Of a DNA stretch of 25,422 bases, positions 1 through 10,859 are shown piece by piece; position 1 is the stretch's first letter, and each line of letters opens with the position of its first letter. Below the pieces are notes generated by a model. The model was not told the DNA's origin, made no database searches, and worked only from the letters and a program-made list of their open reading frames with translations. The position numbers were made by a program, and so were the translations under genes. Source of the stretch: Strongylocentrotus pallidus (lineage: Eukaryota; Echinodermata; Echinoidea; Camarodonta; Strongylocentrotidae); NCBI GenBank assembly GCA_030265145.1, contig JARBES010000128.1, positions 16,171,121 through 16,196,542 on the forward strand, written 5' to 3'.

Positions 1-71
<71 letters not shown>
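1..71. repeat. Poly-C homopolymer, 71 bases
   Basis: The window begins with 71 uninterrupted C residues. The tract may extend beyond the window edge. Such a run is biologically possible, but it is also a common sequencing or assembly artefact at contig ends. Poly-G or poly-C runs of 12-15 also occur at 3063-3077, 15856-15870 and 21897-21908. Confidence 0.95.
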
Positions 72-72
<1 letters not shown>

Positions 73-865
73 ACACATATTTGGTTGCACAAAGAAGTCG
101 GGCAAGTGAGTAAGAAACGTAAAATTCATTCTCCGCTTCCCATAGACACCTGTTCCCATGTTGCCCCTACCTGAATACATTCACGTTACAAGAACGGTAC
201 ACAGTGAATAATTCCATTATTCATGATCCTTATCCTCTTGTCGTGGATTTGTCACACTTTCTGACCTGAAGGGTTGGAAAATTTGCATCAAGTTAGAGCA
301 GGATTAGTTCCTTGTGATCGATCACGCTGAGGAGAATGATGAAAAGAGGCATGAACATCATCACCCTGTCTCGAGATGTACATTTCAAAACAAGGGATTT
401 CATGGAGAAATTAACTCGACTGGAAGCACCGGATAACCTTTGAAAATCCTTGATAACTGTTTTGTTTCGTTTTTGTGAACATGTCCATGTGATTTGTTTC
501 TACATTTCAATATCCAACTATAAAATTATGTTCACAACATTACACAATAGTATCTCTCTGTATATTTCTTGTACATATTTCTTTGTTTTATTAAAGCAGA
601 ATATCTATCACCTGCCAGTAGTTATTCTGCTGTCTAGAATGTTGTGCCTCGATCATTTGGAAAGCCTTTTGAGTTTTGACTACTATTCTAAGGAACACTT
701 TTCTCCTTTTCTGTCGGATACGCCCTTCCCAGGGGTTCTGTCTTTTTGAACAGGAAATATGAGGTATAACGTAAGCATCACCTGTTGAGGGAGGAAACAT
801 ATCTTTTCCCATGTAGTCCCAACTATTGAAAGTAGAGTTGGGAAATATCGTTATCTCCTGAACTA
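72..865. other. Unique-looking intronic DNA, nothing recognised
   Basis: Moderately AT-rich sequence with several short open frames (up to 99 codons at 450-749) that resemble no known family and lack splice context. No repeat, hairpin or motif stood out. Confidence 0.5.
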
Positions 866-1017
866 CCCCCTCCCTTTTTATCTATTTCTCTGTCATTCTC
901 TCCCTCTCGCTTTTTCTCAATGCTTCTTTCCCTCTCTATCTTTCTCTCCCTCTCTGCTCTCTCTTCTCCTCCTCCATCTTTTTCTTCTTCTCCTTCTTCT
1001 TCTTCTTCTTCTTTTTT
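866..1017. repeat. CT-rich microsatellite ending in (CTT)n
   Basis: Imperfect pyrimidine DNA (CTCTCC, CTTTCTC) ending in a CTT array at about 984-1013. It is a simple repeat with no coding value. Confidence 0.9.
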
Positions 1018-2214
1018 ATGGTTTCATAAAGATAACAAGATCAATTTGCATTTATATAACTAGGAATTATGTGATTACGATTTACGAAGAGAAATACTTG
1101 CACACTCTGTATTAAGACATTCGCTGATTCTGGTGAGGGTTAATGTAATGAATAATGCATGAAAGAAATATGAATTTCAGAATATATGATTGAACTCAAC
1201 CTGATTTCAATGCGGTTGTTTGACACACGCTCCCTTGACTATTGCTCTGTGGTCAATTTTCTCCTCTGAATGAATCTGAATTTCAACTCCGAACCCTAAA
1301 CTTAAAACCCAATAGCAAATCTAAAACCTAACCCCATATTTCTGATCAAGTAAAGCCAAGAGCAAATGTTGTGATTGAACAAATGTCGGATCACCTTCAA
1401 TATTCTTTATTTGCCCTCAATCTGCATATACATCCATTGTATACATGTAGGTGCTTTTTTGTGTCTGAGAATTATAAGAAGGAGCCCACTCACACCCACA
1501 AAGTGCCCTTGCTCTGTCAATTTCTATAATCACTTTGACTTGATTCTGTCGGTTTATGAGACAAACTTTATTCTGACATACACATAGCTGCCACCCATTC
1601 CTATTTCGGAGGAATGCTTCCTATTTTTTTGGTCTTCAAGCTATTGTTTTGAACTCTAGATTCCTCTCTTTTTCTGAAACATTTTGTGTGAAAACTATCA
1701 AAAAAAAGACTGTATTCTTAATGTTGCCTTGAGAGATTCCTAATTTTTTTCTGTGAAATGTTGAAATATTTTAACATTAAATGCTTGCGGTGGTATGATA
1801 CTATTTCAAGAGTGAATAGATGTCATCGATTGTAGAAATCAATCATTTTTTGACATTCCTTTTTATCTTCTTTGCTTGGGAAAGCAATGCATGATTTAGA
1901 TGAAGTCTGTTTCCAAGAGTCACATTACTTTAGTGCATGTGATTTATTAGAAGATGAATCAATGAGACATGGGACCTGTAACATAAAAATCAACTTACAA
2001 TCCATCTTCAAATCTAGTGTAATTCCAATCGTGCTGCGATTATCTTATCATTCATTGTATCCATCTGCAATGAAGAAAATCAATCATAAGTTATCATTTA
2101 TTACAGAGTTACAGTTGATTGAAGAAGAAAAGATAATTTTTTTGGGAGATATGATTAATCATAACTTTTTATGTTCAAGGGCACTAAATTATTGGAACCG
2201 TTCTTTATCTCAAA
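1018..2214. other. AT-rich intronic DNA, nothing firm
   Basis: No exon or repeat was recognised. A 115-codon open frame at 1872-2219 opens with TTG, resembles no family I know and has no splice signals supporting it. It is the longest complex-composition frame on the + strand but is compatible with chance in AT-rich DNA. Confidence 0.45.
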
Positions 2215-2520
2215 CATAAATTCATTTCCAATCATTCATCGTCTGACTAAATGCATCGATTTGTCTGGCACACATGTCATATGTGGTGATTGAAACGACG
2301 TTAGGGCGTTTCCATGGTGATTCCATGGTCAACACGAAACTCGATACACCTGTATTTTATGTCTTTTGGTAGTCACTTCGATTAGACCGGGAATCCTTCT
2401 TTATTTCAAAGTATTAATTTTAATCCAATTCCCATCATTCCAACACTGACTCACTGTAGCAGTTGCCGCGTTTGGTGATTGAAATGACTTTAGCATTGTT
2501 ACTCCTGGTGAGTGTGAACG
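2215..2520 (+). repeat. Weak diverged duplication, period about 189
   Basis: TGGTGATTGAAA occurs at about 2284 and 2473, each followed by a CGACGTTAG-like or TGACTTTAG word and preceded by loosely alignable sequence (CATTC...CTGACT). Two old copies of a tandem duplication are the simplest reading, but identity is low away from the shared core. Confidence 0.4.
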
Positions 2521-3250
2521 TGATGCATCTTCTTATTTCATTCCTTTGTCTGTCTGGCTATATATTCTTCCCAGGGGTGTGTTCTGTTCCAAGGGTGTAT
2601 ACCCAGGAAGTCTGTCCTTGAGGAAGAGACTTCTTCTTGCAAAGCTCTTGTGGTTTCAGACCCTGTCCATTTATTTATGTATTTGTTAAAGATATAGACC
2701 GGTAGTGGTAAAATTGCGGTTCAAGGGTTTAGGGTGTAAAATATCAATTCAATATTGTTTAAATATCGCCTACAGATGTTTAGATGGCAATACTTCAACG
2801 TAAATTCACAAAAAAAGAGCAGAAATATATGCCCAAATGTTCAATTTTGAAGTAATAAAAGCTTCCATTTCATTTTTTGAGAGGGGGGCGTTTCCAAAAC
2901 TGGTCTTTTTTTTGTTGAGACTGAAACCTTCAATAACAACAATATCCTTTTGAATTTGTTGTTTGTTTATTTGTGCATTGAATTTTTATGAAAATAAACT
3001 TCAGAATGCGTGCAGGAAAAAAAAGAAAAGAAAATATATGGCTAGAGAGAGAGAAATAGAGAGGGGGGGGGGGGGGGAATAATAAGTTTGCCTGTTTGGA
3101 TAAACTGCAAACAGAGAAATCAATAACACGTAAGTGGTTATCAAACCAGAATATATTGAACAGAATATTAGAGGGAAAATGAACAACATTGTATAGATTT
3201 CTAAATCTAAATTTCTGAAAAGGTTGATTTTGGAGATTTTTCAGACTTTG
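2521..3250. other. Intronic DNA with a purine tract and a 15-G run
   Basis: No gene was seen. A purine-rich segment at about 3014-3078 ends in 15 G residues (3063-3077). The rest is AT-rich and unremarkable. Confidence 0.5.
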
Positions 3251-3253
3251 CAT

Positions 3254-3273
3254 GTTTGGAACCAGAAGGGCGT
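3254..3273 (+). repeat. Half-copy of the GAGCCAGAAGGGC hairpin repeat
   Basis: GTTTGGAACCAGAAGGGCGT matches the left arm of the hairpin family found at 4511-4577, 10342-10558 and 12744-12799. No matching right arm follows within 150 bases, so this is a decayed or solo arm. Confidence 0.6.
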
Positions 3274-4150
3274 GAAATCATAACATTTTACACAAAGTTA
3301 CCATCACTGCACATTAAACGGTCCATATCTTTCATTAATTGTTTTATGACAGACCTTATACATGTAATATAAGTCCATGGTTTCGGGAGCGATGAGAGTT
3401 CAATGGCAAAAACGCCTTTGTATTTAACCCCATCCCAAGTCATTTCACTTTGCAGGGAGATATTTATTGAGCCTTCAACCTTTATTAATCACTTTAAATT
3501 ATTTGTTTGTTTGCTTGCTCCAGTTAACAAAGTAGAGAGTGCATGCAGGGTACATGTGAACCCAGTGCTATCCTGCCTAAGTATCGTTTAGACCTTTTAT
3601 ATGCCACAAGGAGTTTCTAAAGTAAAATAGCTCTTCTTTATTGTTAATGTAGACTTTAATATTCCATTTGAGAGATACAAAACACATGTACAAAATACTA
3701 ACAATGTATGTATATATTTCTGTTTCAGGAAGAAAGAAAAAGATTATTTTAGTAGGAAACTCATAGTAAGACAATTTTACATTCTTCAGCAGAATTTTTA
3801 ACCACGGCATGGAAGGGGTCCAACAGATTTCATTCAATTTTTTACCTGATGTAAAGCTGAAAAACACCTTCTGATGATGATGATGATGATGATTATGATA
3901 AGTGTTCAATAAAAGTAGTGAAGACAGTAATAAAAACCAAATTTAAGGGCACAACATTTCATCCACTTTCTATCATATATTGCTCCCAAAATTAAAAAGT
4001 ATGAAAACAAAATGTGTTCAATATTAAACGTCTTACATGATAAAAGCACTTGGTAATCAAGAAGTAGTCAAAATAATTAAGTTGTATTTCAGAAGAATGA
4101 ATAAATTTGCAGAAGTACGGTATGAAGATTTGACATTTTGCCCAGTGCAG
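3274..4150. other. Intronic DNA with a (GAT)n microsatellite
   Basis: No gene was recognised. A GAT trinucleotide repeat lies at 3872-3893. The short open frames at 3403-3591 and 3577-3909 (the latter with a poly-His run made by the repeat) are considered chance. Confidence 0.55.
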
Positions 4151-4161
4151 TTCTGTCCAGG

Positions 4162-4305
4162 GACCCGTTTCACAAAGCCTTTTTTCAATGACAAATTACA
4201 AAAATCAGTGACAAATCTGCTGATAACCAATCAGAAGCAAGGATTTCGCTAGCTTATAACAAAGACTGTCAATTGTCACTGATGACAAGTTTTGTGAAAC
4301 GGGCC
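4162..4305. mobile_element. MITE with GACCCGTTTCACAAA inverted termini
   Basis: The left end GACCCGTTTCACAAAG is mirrored by CTTTGTGAAAC-like right-end sequence reading TTTTGTGAAACGGGC. The similarity continues inward (CAATGACA against the complement of TGTCACTGATGACA) for nearly 40 bases. CCAGG flanks both sides (4157-4161 and 4305-4309) and could be a 4-5 base target duplication. At about 143 bases with no coding capacity, it is a non-autonomous DNA transposon. Termini of the GGGCCCGTTTCA type are, to my knowledge, frequent in marine invertebrate genomes. I do not assign a superfamily. Confidence 0.8.
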
Positions 4306-4510
4306 CAGGAGATACTATTACCTGTATTCATATTTTTGCATTGCCCCACAACACGAAAGAAACCTTATTTACCCTCTCCTGTATCGCGGTGTATCATAAA
4401 AATTCGCTTCTCCCATTTCTTCGGTTTTATTCTTCCATTTGTTGGGGAGGACTAACGTCTAAGAAGGGATATGAAACTGAAAGTGAGATTTCCTGACCAA
4501 TAATTCATCT

Positions 4511-4577
4511 GTTTGGAGCCAGAAGGGCATTACATCTGTGTTAAATGATATGAACTAATGCCCTTCTGGCTCTGAAC
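4511..4577 (+). repeat. Hairpin repeat, copy 1
   Basis: The left arm at 4511-4532 (GTTTGGAGCCAGAAGGGCAT and two more bases) pairs with 4556-4577 at 20 of 22 positions. Both mismatches are G:U wobbles in a + strand transcript. The loop, about 23 bases, contains TGTGTTAAATGATATGA, a word shared with other copies. This is the best-preserved member of a family that recurs at 10342, 10485, 10790, 12744 and 13025. Confidence 0.9.
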
Positions 4578-5500
4578 AAACGAAGTATACTTTAGAGTGA
4601 GTGCTGAAATCAATTTTCATAAATTCATATCCCACCTTTATATCCAGTGCAAAGAAAGGGAAGATATTTTCGAGCATGAGGATGGGATGAAATTGAAGAC
4701 AAAGTGAACAAGTGTCTTGCAAAGTAAAAGATCTTTAGATTAGCAATGACTAGCTTGGTTTCAAGGCTGAATTATTTTAATGTCATTTCAATATGAGTTA
4801 TGGTGAGTTTGGAGTATATAAAATATCACATCTTCCTGCCTTCTTGATCCTCTTCCTCTCTGGGGAGAATAAAATGATTTCATAATGGATAGTCAAAACA
4901 ATCCAGGCCCTGTTTAACCCCCTTTCATAGAGTTGAGAGAGGTTCAGAAATTAATTTAGCCTTGAAGTTAGGCTCAGTAATGGCGGGTTTGAACGGTGCA
5001 TGAAAATTAAATTTTCCAGGTTGCTTTTGTGCAGATGGGCTGTCAGAGTGAGGAGGAAATAGCAATTACTTGGGCAAAGAGCCCAGGAAAGTTCATAGCG
5101 TTCCCCCGCCGCGCCAGGGCACCAGGCTTGTGTTTTCAGCAGCCACATTTAGCCACATTCGATTGTTAAATTGTGTTAGCAATATATCAGTTTAGGCCTA
5201 GTCTTTTATCACAGACCTGTTGATTTTCTGTCGGTAGCGAGGGTACTTGATTTGCAGATTGAATGTTTTCAAGATAAATACCGGTACGTATCCAAACTTG
5301 TCTAAAGACGGAACAAATCACAATTTTGATTGCATTTCTCTATATGCTATGATGCATGAAAATAGATCTTATACAATGTTCATATGTTTGTTCTTATTCG
5401 TCTCCAGTCATACAGGTATGTGCAAATTTGTACAGGAAAAGTGTCTTATGTATATGTCTGAAGATTTTGAAATATAAAACGGGGCTGAATTCAGTACCTT
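4578..5500. other. Single-copy-looking intronic DNA
   Basis: No repeat or exon was found. The part at about 4951-5160 is more GC-rich than its surroundings and includes CCCCCGCCGCGCCAGGGC and a homeodomain-like GCAATTAC. It could be a cis-regulatory module, but this rests on composition only. Confidence 0.4.
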
Positions 5501-5508
5501 AACTAGCT

Positions 5509-5572
5509 GCTACAATGATAGGGAAAATTCTAAACAGAACATCATATAATATCCTATACTATCATTGTAATA
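5509..5572. repeat. Small inverted repeat (TACAATGATAGG / CCTATACTATCATTGTA)
   Basis: CTACAATGATAG at about 5511 is mirrored by CTATCATTGTAA near 5559-5571, giving a stem of about 12 bases with a loop of about 35. It may be a minimal foldback element or chance; no target duplication was identified. Confidence 0.5.
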
Positions 5573-5587
5573 TTTGTGGACTTAATA

Positions 5588-5812
5588 CACCCTTTCACGG
5601 TTAAGGCTGCCATTTTAATTTGCGAGTAAAAATTGCGTTATTAATGATTTCAGATGTGCATGTATTGTTGCGTCACTGCCTGCGCTGTGCATGGGCTTAC
5701 ATTATATTGACATGGGCGCCATTGTAAATTACGAGTAAACAACTTTGTTTACTCGTAATTTAAAATGGCACCCATGTCAGCGCATGCGCACTCTTGTAAC
5801 AGTGAAAGAGTG
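5588..5812. mobile_element. Foldback MITE with TA target duplication
   Basis: The termini CACCCTTTCACGGTTA (left) and TAACAGTGAAAGAGTG (right) are inverted repeats, flanked on both sides by TA (5586-5587 and 5813-5814). Inside lies a near-perfect palindrome at about 5709-5779: GACATGGGCGCCATTGTAAA and its partner TTTAAAATGGCACCCATGTC, with GTTTACTCG/CGAGTAAAC arms. A third, diverged copy of the GCCATT...CGAGTAAA arm lies near the left end (about 5609-5629). TA target sites point to Tc1/mariner-like mobilisation. No coding capacity. Confidence 0.85.
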
Positions 5813-5814
5813 TA

Positions 5815-7195
5815 CCGGTATTGGATATTGTTTCAAATTATGAGACGTAAAGTGGTCTGAATCCTCTAGACTAACCCAATATTTGTCTGAAACAGGTTGC
5901 CCAAGGCACTCTTGTGACTTTTATGAAACCATATATCTCCCCCTCGCAGTGCTGTCATAGATTGATATTTCACTGTAGTAGTGTTCGTATGACATATCAT
6001 ATAGCTCTGCAGACGATGATTTTCTAGAATATAGTTTCTCCAGTAGAAAAAGAGCAGGAAATTCTTGAATTTTTCAACCCATGCAGAAATTTGGAAATTC
6101 CCACTCATCTCTGACACATTGTTGAATCTCGGGAAGCCTCTTTGGAATTTCTTTTTGTTTTTAGAAGAAAAATTATAAAAAATTAATGAAGTGTTTTACA
6201 TTTTCAAACATTGTAGAACATTTATAGTGAAAAATTTAGAAAATTGGGAACTTTCACACATATCTGACTATCAGAAATCTAATTGCACGCATCTGCTGCC
6301 ATTTTTGTAGCCTACATATATATATACCAAGTGTACCCGTTCATTACACAAGTTGATAAAAAATGATACACATAAAATCATATTATATTCATATTTCAAA
6401 TATTTGAGAAGTCAATTTTCCAGAAGATATATGCTGTCTAAACGTGGCTATGGATTGATATTTTCACCGTGACTTTTGGGAAATCAATAGCAAAGACTGC
6501 CTGAGACTCTCTCCACAGTGCCATATTTAGATATCTCCCTCGTACTGGCTTTATTGAGTTGGCAACAGTCAAAGATGATGCAGATGAAATCATTTATTCA
6601 TATTTCAGGTTCGTAGATAAAGTCTTTTTAGGGAGTCCTTGTTGATATCTTTTTCTGCAGTAAATGCCACCAGGATACACCAATTCAATTATTTTGTATA
6701 GGAAGGTTACTTTTAAATGCTGTAACATATATCACTACTTTAAAAGTGGCTTCACTTCATATTACATTTCACAAAGGGCTGCTTGCAATGCAGTAAAGAC
6801 GTCACTGCTGTAAAGATGCATAATTTGATGCATGTTTTTGTAGTGCTTAGAAATCATGGGCTTGATTGTCATAATAAGGCAGGCATATTTTTTTCTTCTG
6901 TAGATCGAGAGCCATGCAGAAGGGTGTTTCCATAATTGCTCTTTATATTGAGTTAACACTCTCCTGGCTGCTAGCAGTTTATCCAATTTTGTGTTTGTTT
7001 GTTTTGTTATTAGATGTATGAAAACTATCCAATTATTTATTCTTTTGTATATGCTGTGGAAAATGTAATCATGTTATTTGTATGTTTTCACAATGATTGG
7101 TCTGTCTCTAAGGATTGTCTGACCTAGCAGCTAATAATGATAGCAGAGTAAGGCTCTGCTAAAAGGAAATCTATTGATAAGACGGATATATCATT
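5815..7195. other. AT-rich intronic DNA, possible old duplication
   Basis: No gene was recognised. Phrases around 5930-5975 (ATATCTCCCCCTCG, GATTGATATTTCAC) recur loosely at 6447-6545, suggesting a very old duplication that I cannot delimit. The 83- and 74-codon minus-strand frames here look like chance. Confidence 0.35.
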
Positions 7196-7198
7196 AGG

Positions 7199-7249
7199 TT
7201 AACTCTGTATTAAAGTAATTACTTAACGCTCTTGTGGCTCCAAACAGAA
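7199..7249 (+). repeat. Decayed copy of the hairpin repeat
   Basis: TTAACGCTCTTGTGGCTCC then AAACAGA at 7223-7248 matches the right arm of the hairpin family. The upstream GTTAACTCTGTATTAAAG resembles the family loop, while the left arm is degraded beyond recognition. Confidence 0.55.
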
Positions 7250-7293
7250 AAAATATGAATATTCAATGAAAGAGGCAGGTAATATGATATACT

Positions 7294-7428
7294 GGGCCCT
7301 TTTTAAATAAAACTTGTTATCAATAACAAGATTTAAAGGCTACTGAAATTGTTAGATTTGATTGACTGTGAGCAGATTTGTCATAGATCTGTGGCATTTG
7401 CTATTGATGAAAAGTTCTATGACATGGG
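7294..7428. mobile_element. Decayed GGGCCC-type MITE
   Basis: The left end GGGCCCTTTTTAAATAAAAC, followed by TTGTTATCAATAAC, aligns with the complement of the right end (CATAGAACTTTTCATCAATAGC as read inward, about 17 of 22). Its internal AGATTTGTCATAG and GATTGACTG words fit the type seen at 4162-4305. Target duplications are not clear. It is an old, non-coding copy. Confidence 0.55.
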
Positions 7429-7429
7429 A

Positions 7430-8235
7430 TAATAAAACATTATAATTTGACGTTGGTGACTTTTGTTTAACTTAAACTCACATAAAGAAGATTTTTAAAC
7501 AATTTTCAAAATCATTTTCTATTGCCAACCCAGTAGAATCTGAATTTACGTTTGCATTGTTTGATCCTAACTCTTTCTATGGTTTCAACCCAAGGACAGG
7601 ATGAAACTGCAAGGTGGAAGAAAGTAGTTGTCAGCTTAATGACTTGAGTGAGATAATGACAGTATCCGTCATCAGGAACATATTGAGCTAATCCAAGGGG
7701 ATTAAAGTAAATACTCTTGTTACAAAAACACGGGAGACACATCCTTATGAATTGGGAGTGCACATTGGTGGTATAATACCTAGTCTTGTAGTACATTATC
7801 CACCTACCTGTAGCTAAGAGAATGTACTATTTTTTGGTTTCATTTTAACCATTTTATGTCACTTGGATCACTCTTTTACATGAGTCACACCGACAAGACC
7901 GACAAAAAAATGATATTAGCCCTTGGCAAAAAATAAGTGAGGATGTCCTTCCCCTTGTTGCCAAATATCAGTAGAAAAGTAACACAATCTGTAGCATATA
8001 TGTTTCGGGAATTAGTAAATTTAATAAAAAATTTAAGCATTAATGTATTTCATTTTCTCACAAAAGAAAATTACAGAATTGTAGAAACCAGATTACTGCA
8101 GGCTGACCATTACATTTACTTGGATAGATGACGCAAATATGCCCACAATCTATCAATCAATAAACTGTCTGGATTGCTCACACCAAATGATCATTTGTGT
8201 AATCTTGCACGATGTCCTCTCTCTATCTATCTCAA
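7430..8235. other. Intronic DNA, nothing recognised
   Basis: AT-rich sequence with only short open frames (94 codons minus at 7512-7796; 64 codons plus at 7937-8131), none resembling a known family and none with paired splice sites. Confidence 0.45.
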
Positions 8236-8486
8236 TAGTTGGGTTCACGCGGCAGTCTAAGTCGTGGTTTTAAATTTCGAAGATATCTTGTAGATAGGCA
8301 CCAAGCAGATGCACTCGTGGTCACAAAACTTTATGTTCACACTAAGTTTTAAAGCACGAGCGTTGAGGATTGTGCGGAAACTATGCGGCGGGAAGGTCCT
8401 CACTCGAAAGTTATGTGCCATGTAGATGCAGTAAAATTGTAGTTAAAATGACTTCTTGCACGGCTTTTGAACATCTTGTCTGTTCT
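8236..8486. other. CpG-bearing stretch next to the 83-base tandem
   Basis: This stretch holds GGTTCACGCGG near its start and TGTTCACACTAAG internally; with the GTGTGAACATGG at 8655-8666 these could be remnants of an inverted-repeat element about 430 bases long (8236-8665) that contains the tandem array. The terminal match is only about 10 bases, so this is tentative. Confidence 0.3.
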
Positions 8487-8663
8487 TGTGTGAACCTTCA
8501 TTGTTTAGTAGTGGATCGTTGTTCATAACTTTGAGGTTTCGCAAACTTAAAGTTAAGCTATGTTTGTTCTGTGTGAACCCTCTTTGTATAGTAGTGGATC
8601 GTTGTTTATATCTTCAAGGTTTCGCAAACTTAAAGTTAAAGCTGCAATTGTCCTGTGTGAACA
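8487..8663 (+). repeat. Tandem duplication, period 83-84
   Basis: TGTGTGAACC at 8487 and 8570 (with TGTGTGAACA at 8654) opens two closely similar units that share TAGTAGTGGATCGTTGTT and GGTTTCGCAAACTTAAAGTT. The high similarity makes this one of the younger duplications in the window. Overlapping 86- and 72-codon open frames here are by-products of the repeat. Confidence 0.9.
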
Positions 8664-8846
8664 TGGCTATAAAGCACAGTTTAGAGGAAGTGGGGAACTT
8701 GAAAGGGACGACCTTGAGTGTGACAAAAGAAACAAATTTCTATTGATTGTTGTGTGGTTTGGTAGGAGATTGGGTTAATGGCCAAGGAACTTGTTTACTT
8801 TGGCTAGGTTACAGTTATGGCTTTGTTCCCACTAAAGAATCCCTGG

Positions 8847-9905
8847 CTTGATTAGAACAATAGTTTGCCAAATTAAAGATAAAGAGATTTAATAATATTA
8901 TAGATATATCCAATTATCCATGATATTATTGACTGCCCTGTAAAAAAAAGCATTTAGTATCGGGTTAGAGCTGTTTCAACATTATTAGCAGTTTTATTTT
9001 GACATGTTTTCTTCTTTTTGCAGTTGAATTTGGAGGTCAGCCACTCTGTATATTAAACACTTCCCTAGATTGAACAATAGTTTGCTAAATTAAAGACAAT
9101 ATGTTTGATAATGTGATATGGATATATTCATGATATTATCGACTGCATCTAAAAGATTCATTTTCCCTCTTTTTTTAAAAAGAGCTTCTACAACAATATA
9201 GTACTGACCTTGGTATTGTTCTTTCTGCAGACTGAATTTTGAAGACAGCCAATCTGTAACATTTCCCCAGATTGAAAAACAGCTTGCCAATTTGAAAACA
9301 AAGAGATGTTAGATTAGTAACTGCTCTGTATTATGCACATGCTTAGTTACAACCACTACATGATGTTATCAATGAAAAATTTGAAATGGAGCATTTTCTT
9401 TTAAATAGTTGATAGAAGGACAGTCCCCCCACCAAAAAAAAACAAAAAAAAAACAAGATTTTGTTGATGCTATCGTCAGTACTGTGTTGGGCATTTTGTA
9501 TACAGATAGCACTATTACCATCTAACCAATCATACACTGAAATCTTGGGTTTTGTTCTTTTCATAGTTGAAGGTCGAGGTCAGCGATGGTTAAATAAATG
9601 GCATTGTTCTCTCTATTTTCAAATGTCGAGGTCAGGTGGGGTAGGGTCAGGCAGTCTGTAACATTTCCACTGATGAAACAACAGTTTGCCGAATAAAAGA
9701 CAATAGAGATTTGATAGTATTGACTGCTCTTTGTTCTGAATTGTTCATTATTTATAAAGAGCCATTACAAATGATATGATGGTAAATTTAAATTGTATTG
9801 TTTCTTTGTTTTTGTTCTGGACTTCTGGGGTTTGTTTTTGGTTTTTTGTTGTTGTTGCTTTTCCTCCTTTCCTTATTGTTGAAGGTCAAGGTCAGCTATA
9901 AATAG
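8847..9905 (+). repeat. Diverged tandem array, about 200-400 base units
   Basis: The anchor ATTGAACAATAGTTTGC, then YAAATTAAAGA, recurs at 8851, 9069, 9271 and 9671. A second anchor, TTGAATTTGGAGGTCAGCC and variants (GTTGAAGGTCRAGGTCAGC), recurs at 9023, 9231, 9565 and 9878. Between them GATATATCC...ATGATATTATYGACTGC also repeats. Four to five old units are visible, with unequal spacing from insertions of T-rich DNA. Confidence 0.8.
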
Positions 9906-10341
9906 GACTCGTAGGTCATTTCTGTCCAAAAAATATTAAAAGATAGAAGAAAATTATATTCTATTTTTACTAAACATTATATGAATCCCTTGAAAATTAA
10001 ATACTTAGTTGTGATCTTTTTCAAGTCCCAAATGAATGACTCTGATTGGTTGAAACCCCAGTTGCATTTTAAATTACATTCAATTGCATCACTGGGCAAA
10101 ATCATTTATTTCCATACTATTTCGGAAAAAAGACGAAGAGGTTTGATAATATCTTTTGAAGAAATCTGTGGATATTTTCTCATATTGACAAAACTTTTCA
10201 TTCAGCTTTAGCTACAAACAATTATAGTCATTTGTCAAGTAACATTTTTTATGCAATAGTTTGTTGGTGTATGGCATCACTTGAACATAGCTTTACCTGT
10301 TTAATCAACATGCACACTATACCAATGAAAGAGCTACATAT
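9906..10341. other. AT-rich intronic DNA
   Basis: No gene was recognised. TGACTCTGATTGGTTGAAAC at about 10036 resembles the interior of GGGCCC-type MITEs, but no termini were found. Confidence 0.4.
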
Positions 10342-10416
10342 TGTCTCTTAAGAGACAGAAGGGCATTAACTGCGTGTTAAAGTATATGAGTTAATGTCCT
10401 TCTTGATCCAAACAGA
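10342..10416 (+). repeat. Hairpin repeat, copy 2
   Basis: GACAGAAGGGCATTAAC (10354-10370) pairs with GTTAATGTCCTTCTTGATC (10390-10408). The loop TGCGTGTTAAAGTATATGA is nearly identical to that of the copy at 10485. The outer part reads CCAAACAGACGATAT, the family's usual right flank. Its left outer arm is degraded. Confidence 0.8.
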
Positions 10417-10484
10417 CGATATTACGTATATACCCTGTATATCTTTCATATTCAAAATACAATTTTGTGTGAATTATTATTTAT

Positions 10485-10558
10485 CTATTCAGAGCCAGAA
10501 GGGCATTAACTGTGTGTTAAAGCATATGAGTTAACATCCTTCTGGCTTTAAACAGATG
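10485..10558 (+). repeat. Hairpin repeat, copy 3
   Basis: AGAGCCAGAAGGGCATTAAC (10491-10510) pairs with GTTAACATCCTTCTGGCTTT (10530-10549) at 16 of 20, two of the differences being G:U wobbles in the + transcript. The loop TGTGTGTTAAAGCATATGA matches copy 2, so copies 2 and 3, about 138 bases apart, may have arisen by local duplication. Confidence 0.88.
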
Positions 10559-10789
10559 ATGTATGAAATTGCTGAATTTGTACATGCCGGCAGCCCGATA
10601 TAGAGCAAGGTTTTGAGTGTGCGTGCCTAATGGATCGTAATTTTTCTGCCTTTGAGGTATATAAACAAATTATTGCTGTTTCATTACCCCCAAAGTTAAT
10701 AAATCATTCATATTTACTCACTGCTCAGAATATTACTCCTAGCAGAAAGATCAATAAAAATATCTTGAGACATTATTTTGTCTGTTGAC

Positions 10790-10855
10790 TGTTGAGAGCC
10801 AGCATGGTGTTCATGCTATGTTACACTTGTATTAATTCCCTACTGGCTCTCAACA
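10790..10855 (+). repeat. Hairpin repeat, copy 4
   Basis: TGTTGAGAGCCAG (10790-10802) and CTGGCTCTCAACA (10843-10855) are perfect 13-base inverted repeats around a 40-base loop. The GAGCCAG core is shared with the family, but the AAGGGCATTA part has diverged (left arm CATGGTG, right arm TTCCCTA). Confidence 0.75.
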
Positions 10856-10859
10856 ATTT

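Noticed and set aside
1872-2219. 115-codon open frame starting at TTG
   Set aside because: No recognisable domain, non-ATG start and no splice sites; kept only as part of the region description.
4675-4720. GATGGGATGAAATTG, reading WDEIE, as the same exon
   Set aside because: Only three residues match and the expected continuation is absent.
8486-8778. Two overlapping open frames of 86 and 72 codons
   Set aside because: They run through the 83-base tandem duplication and encode its repeat in shifted frames.
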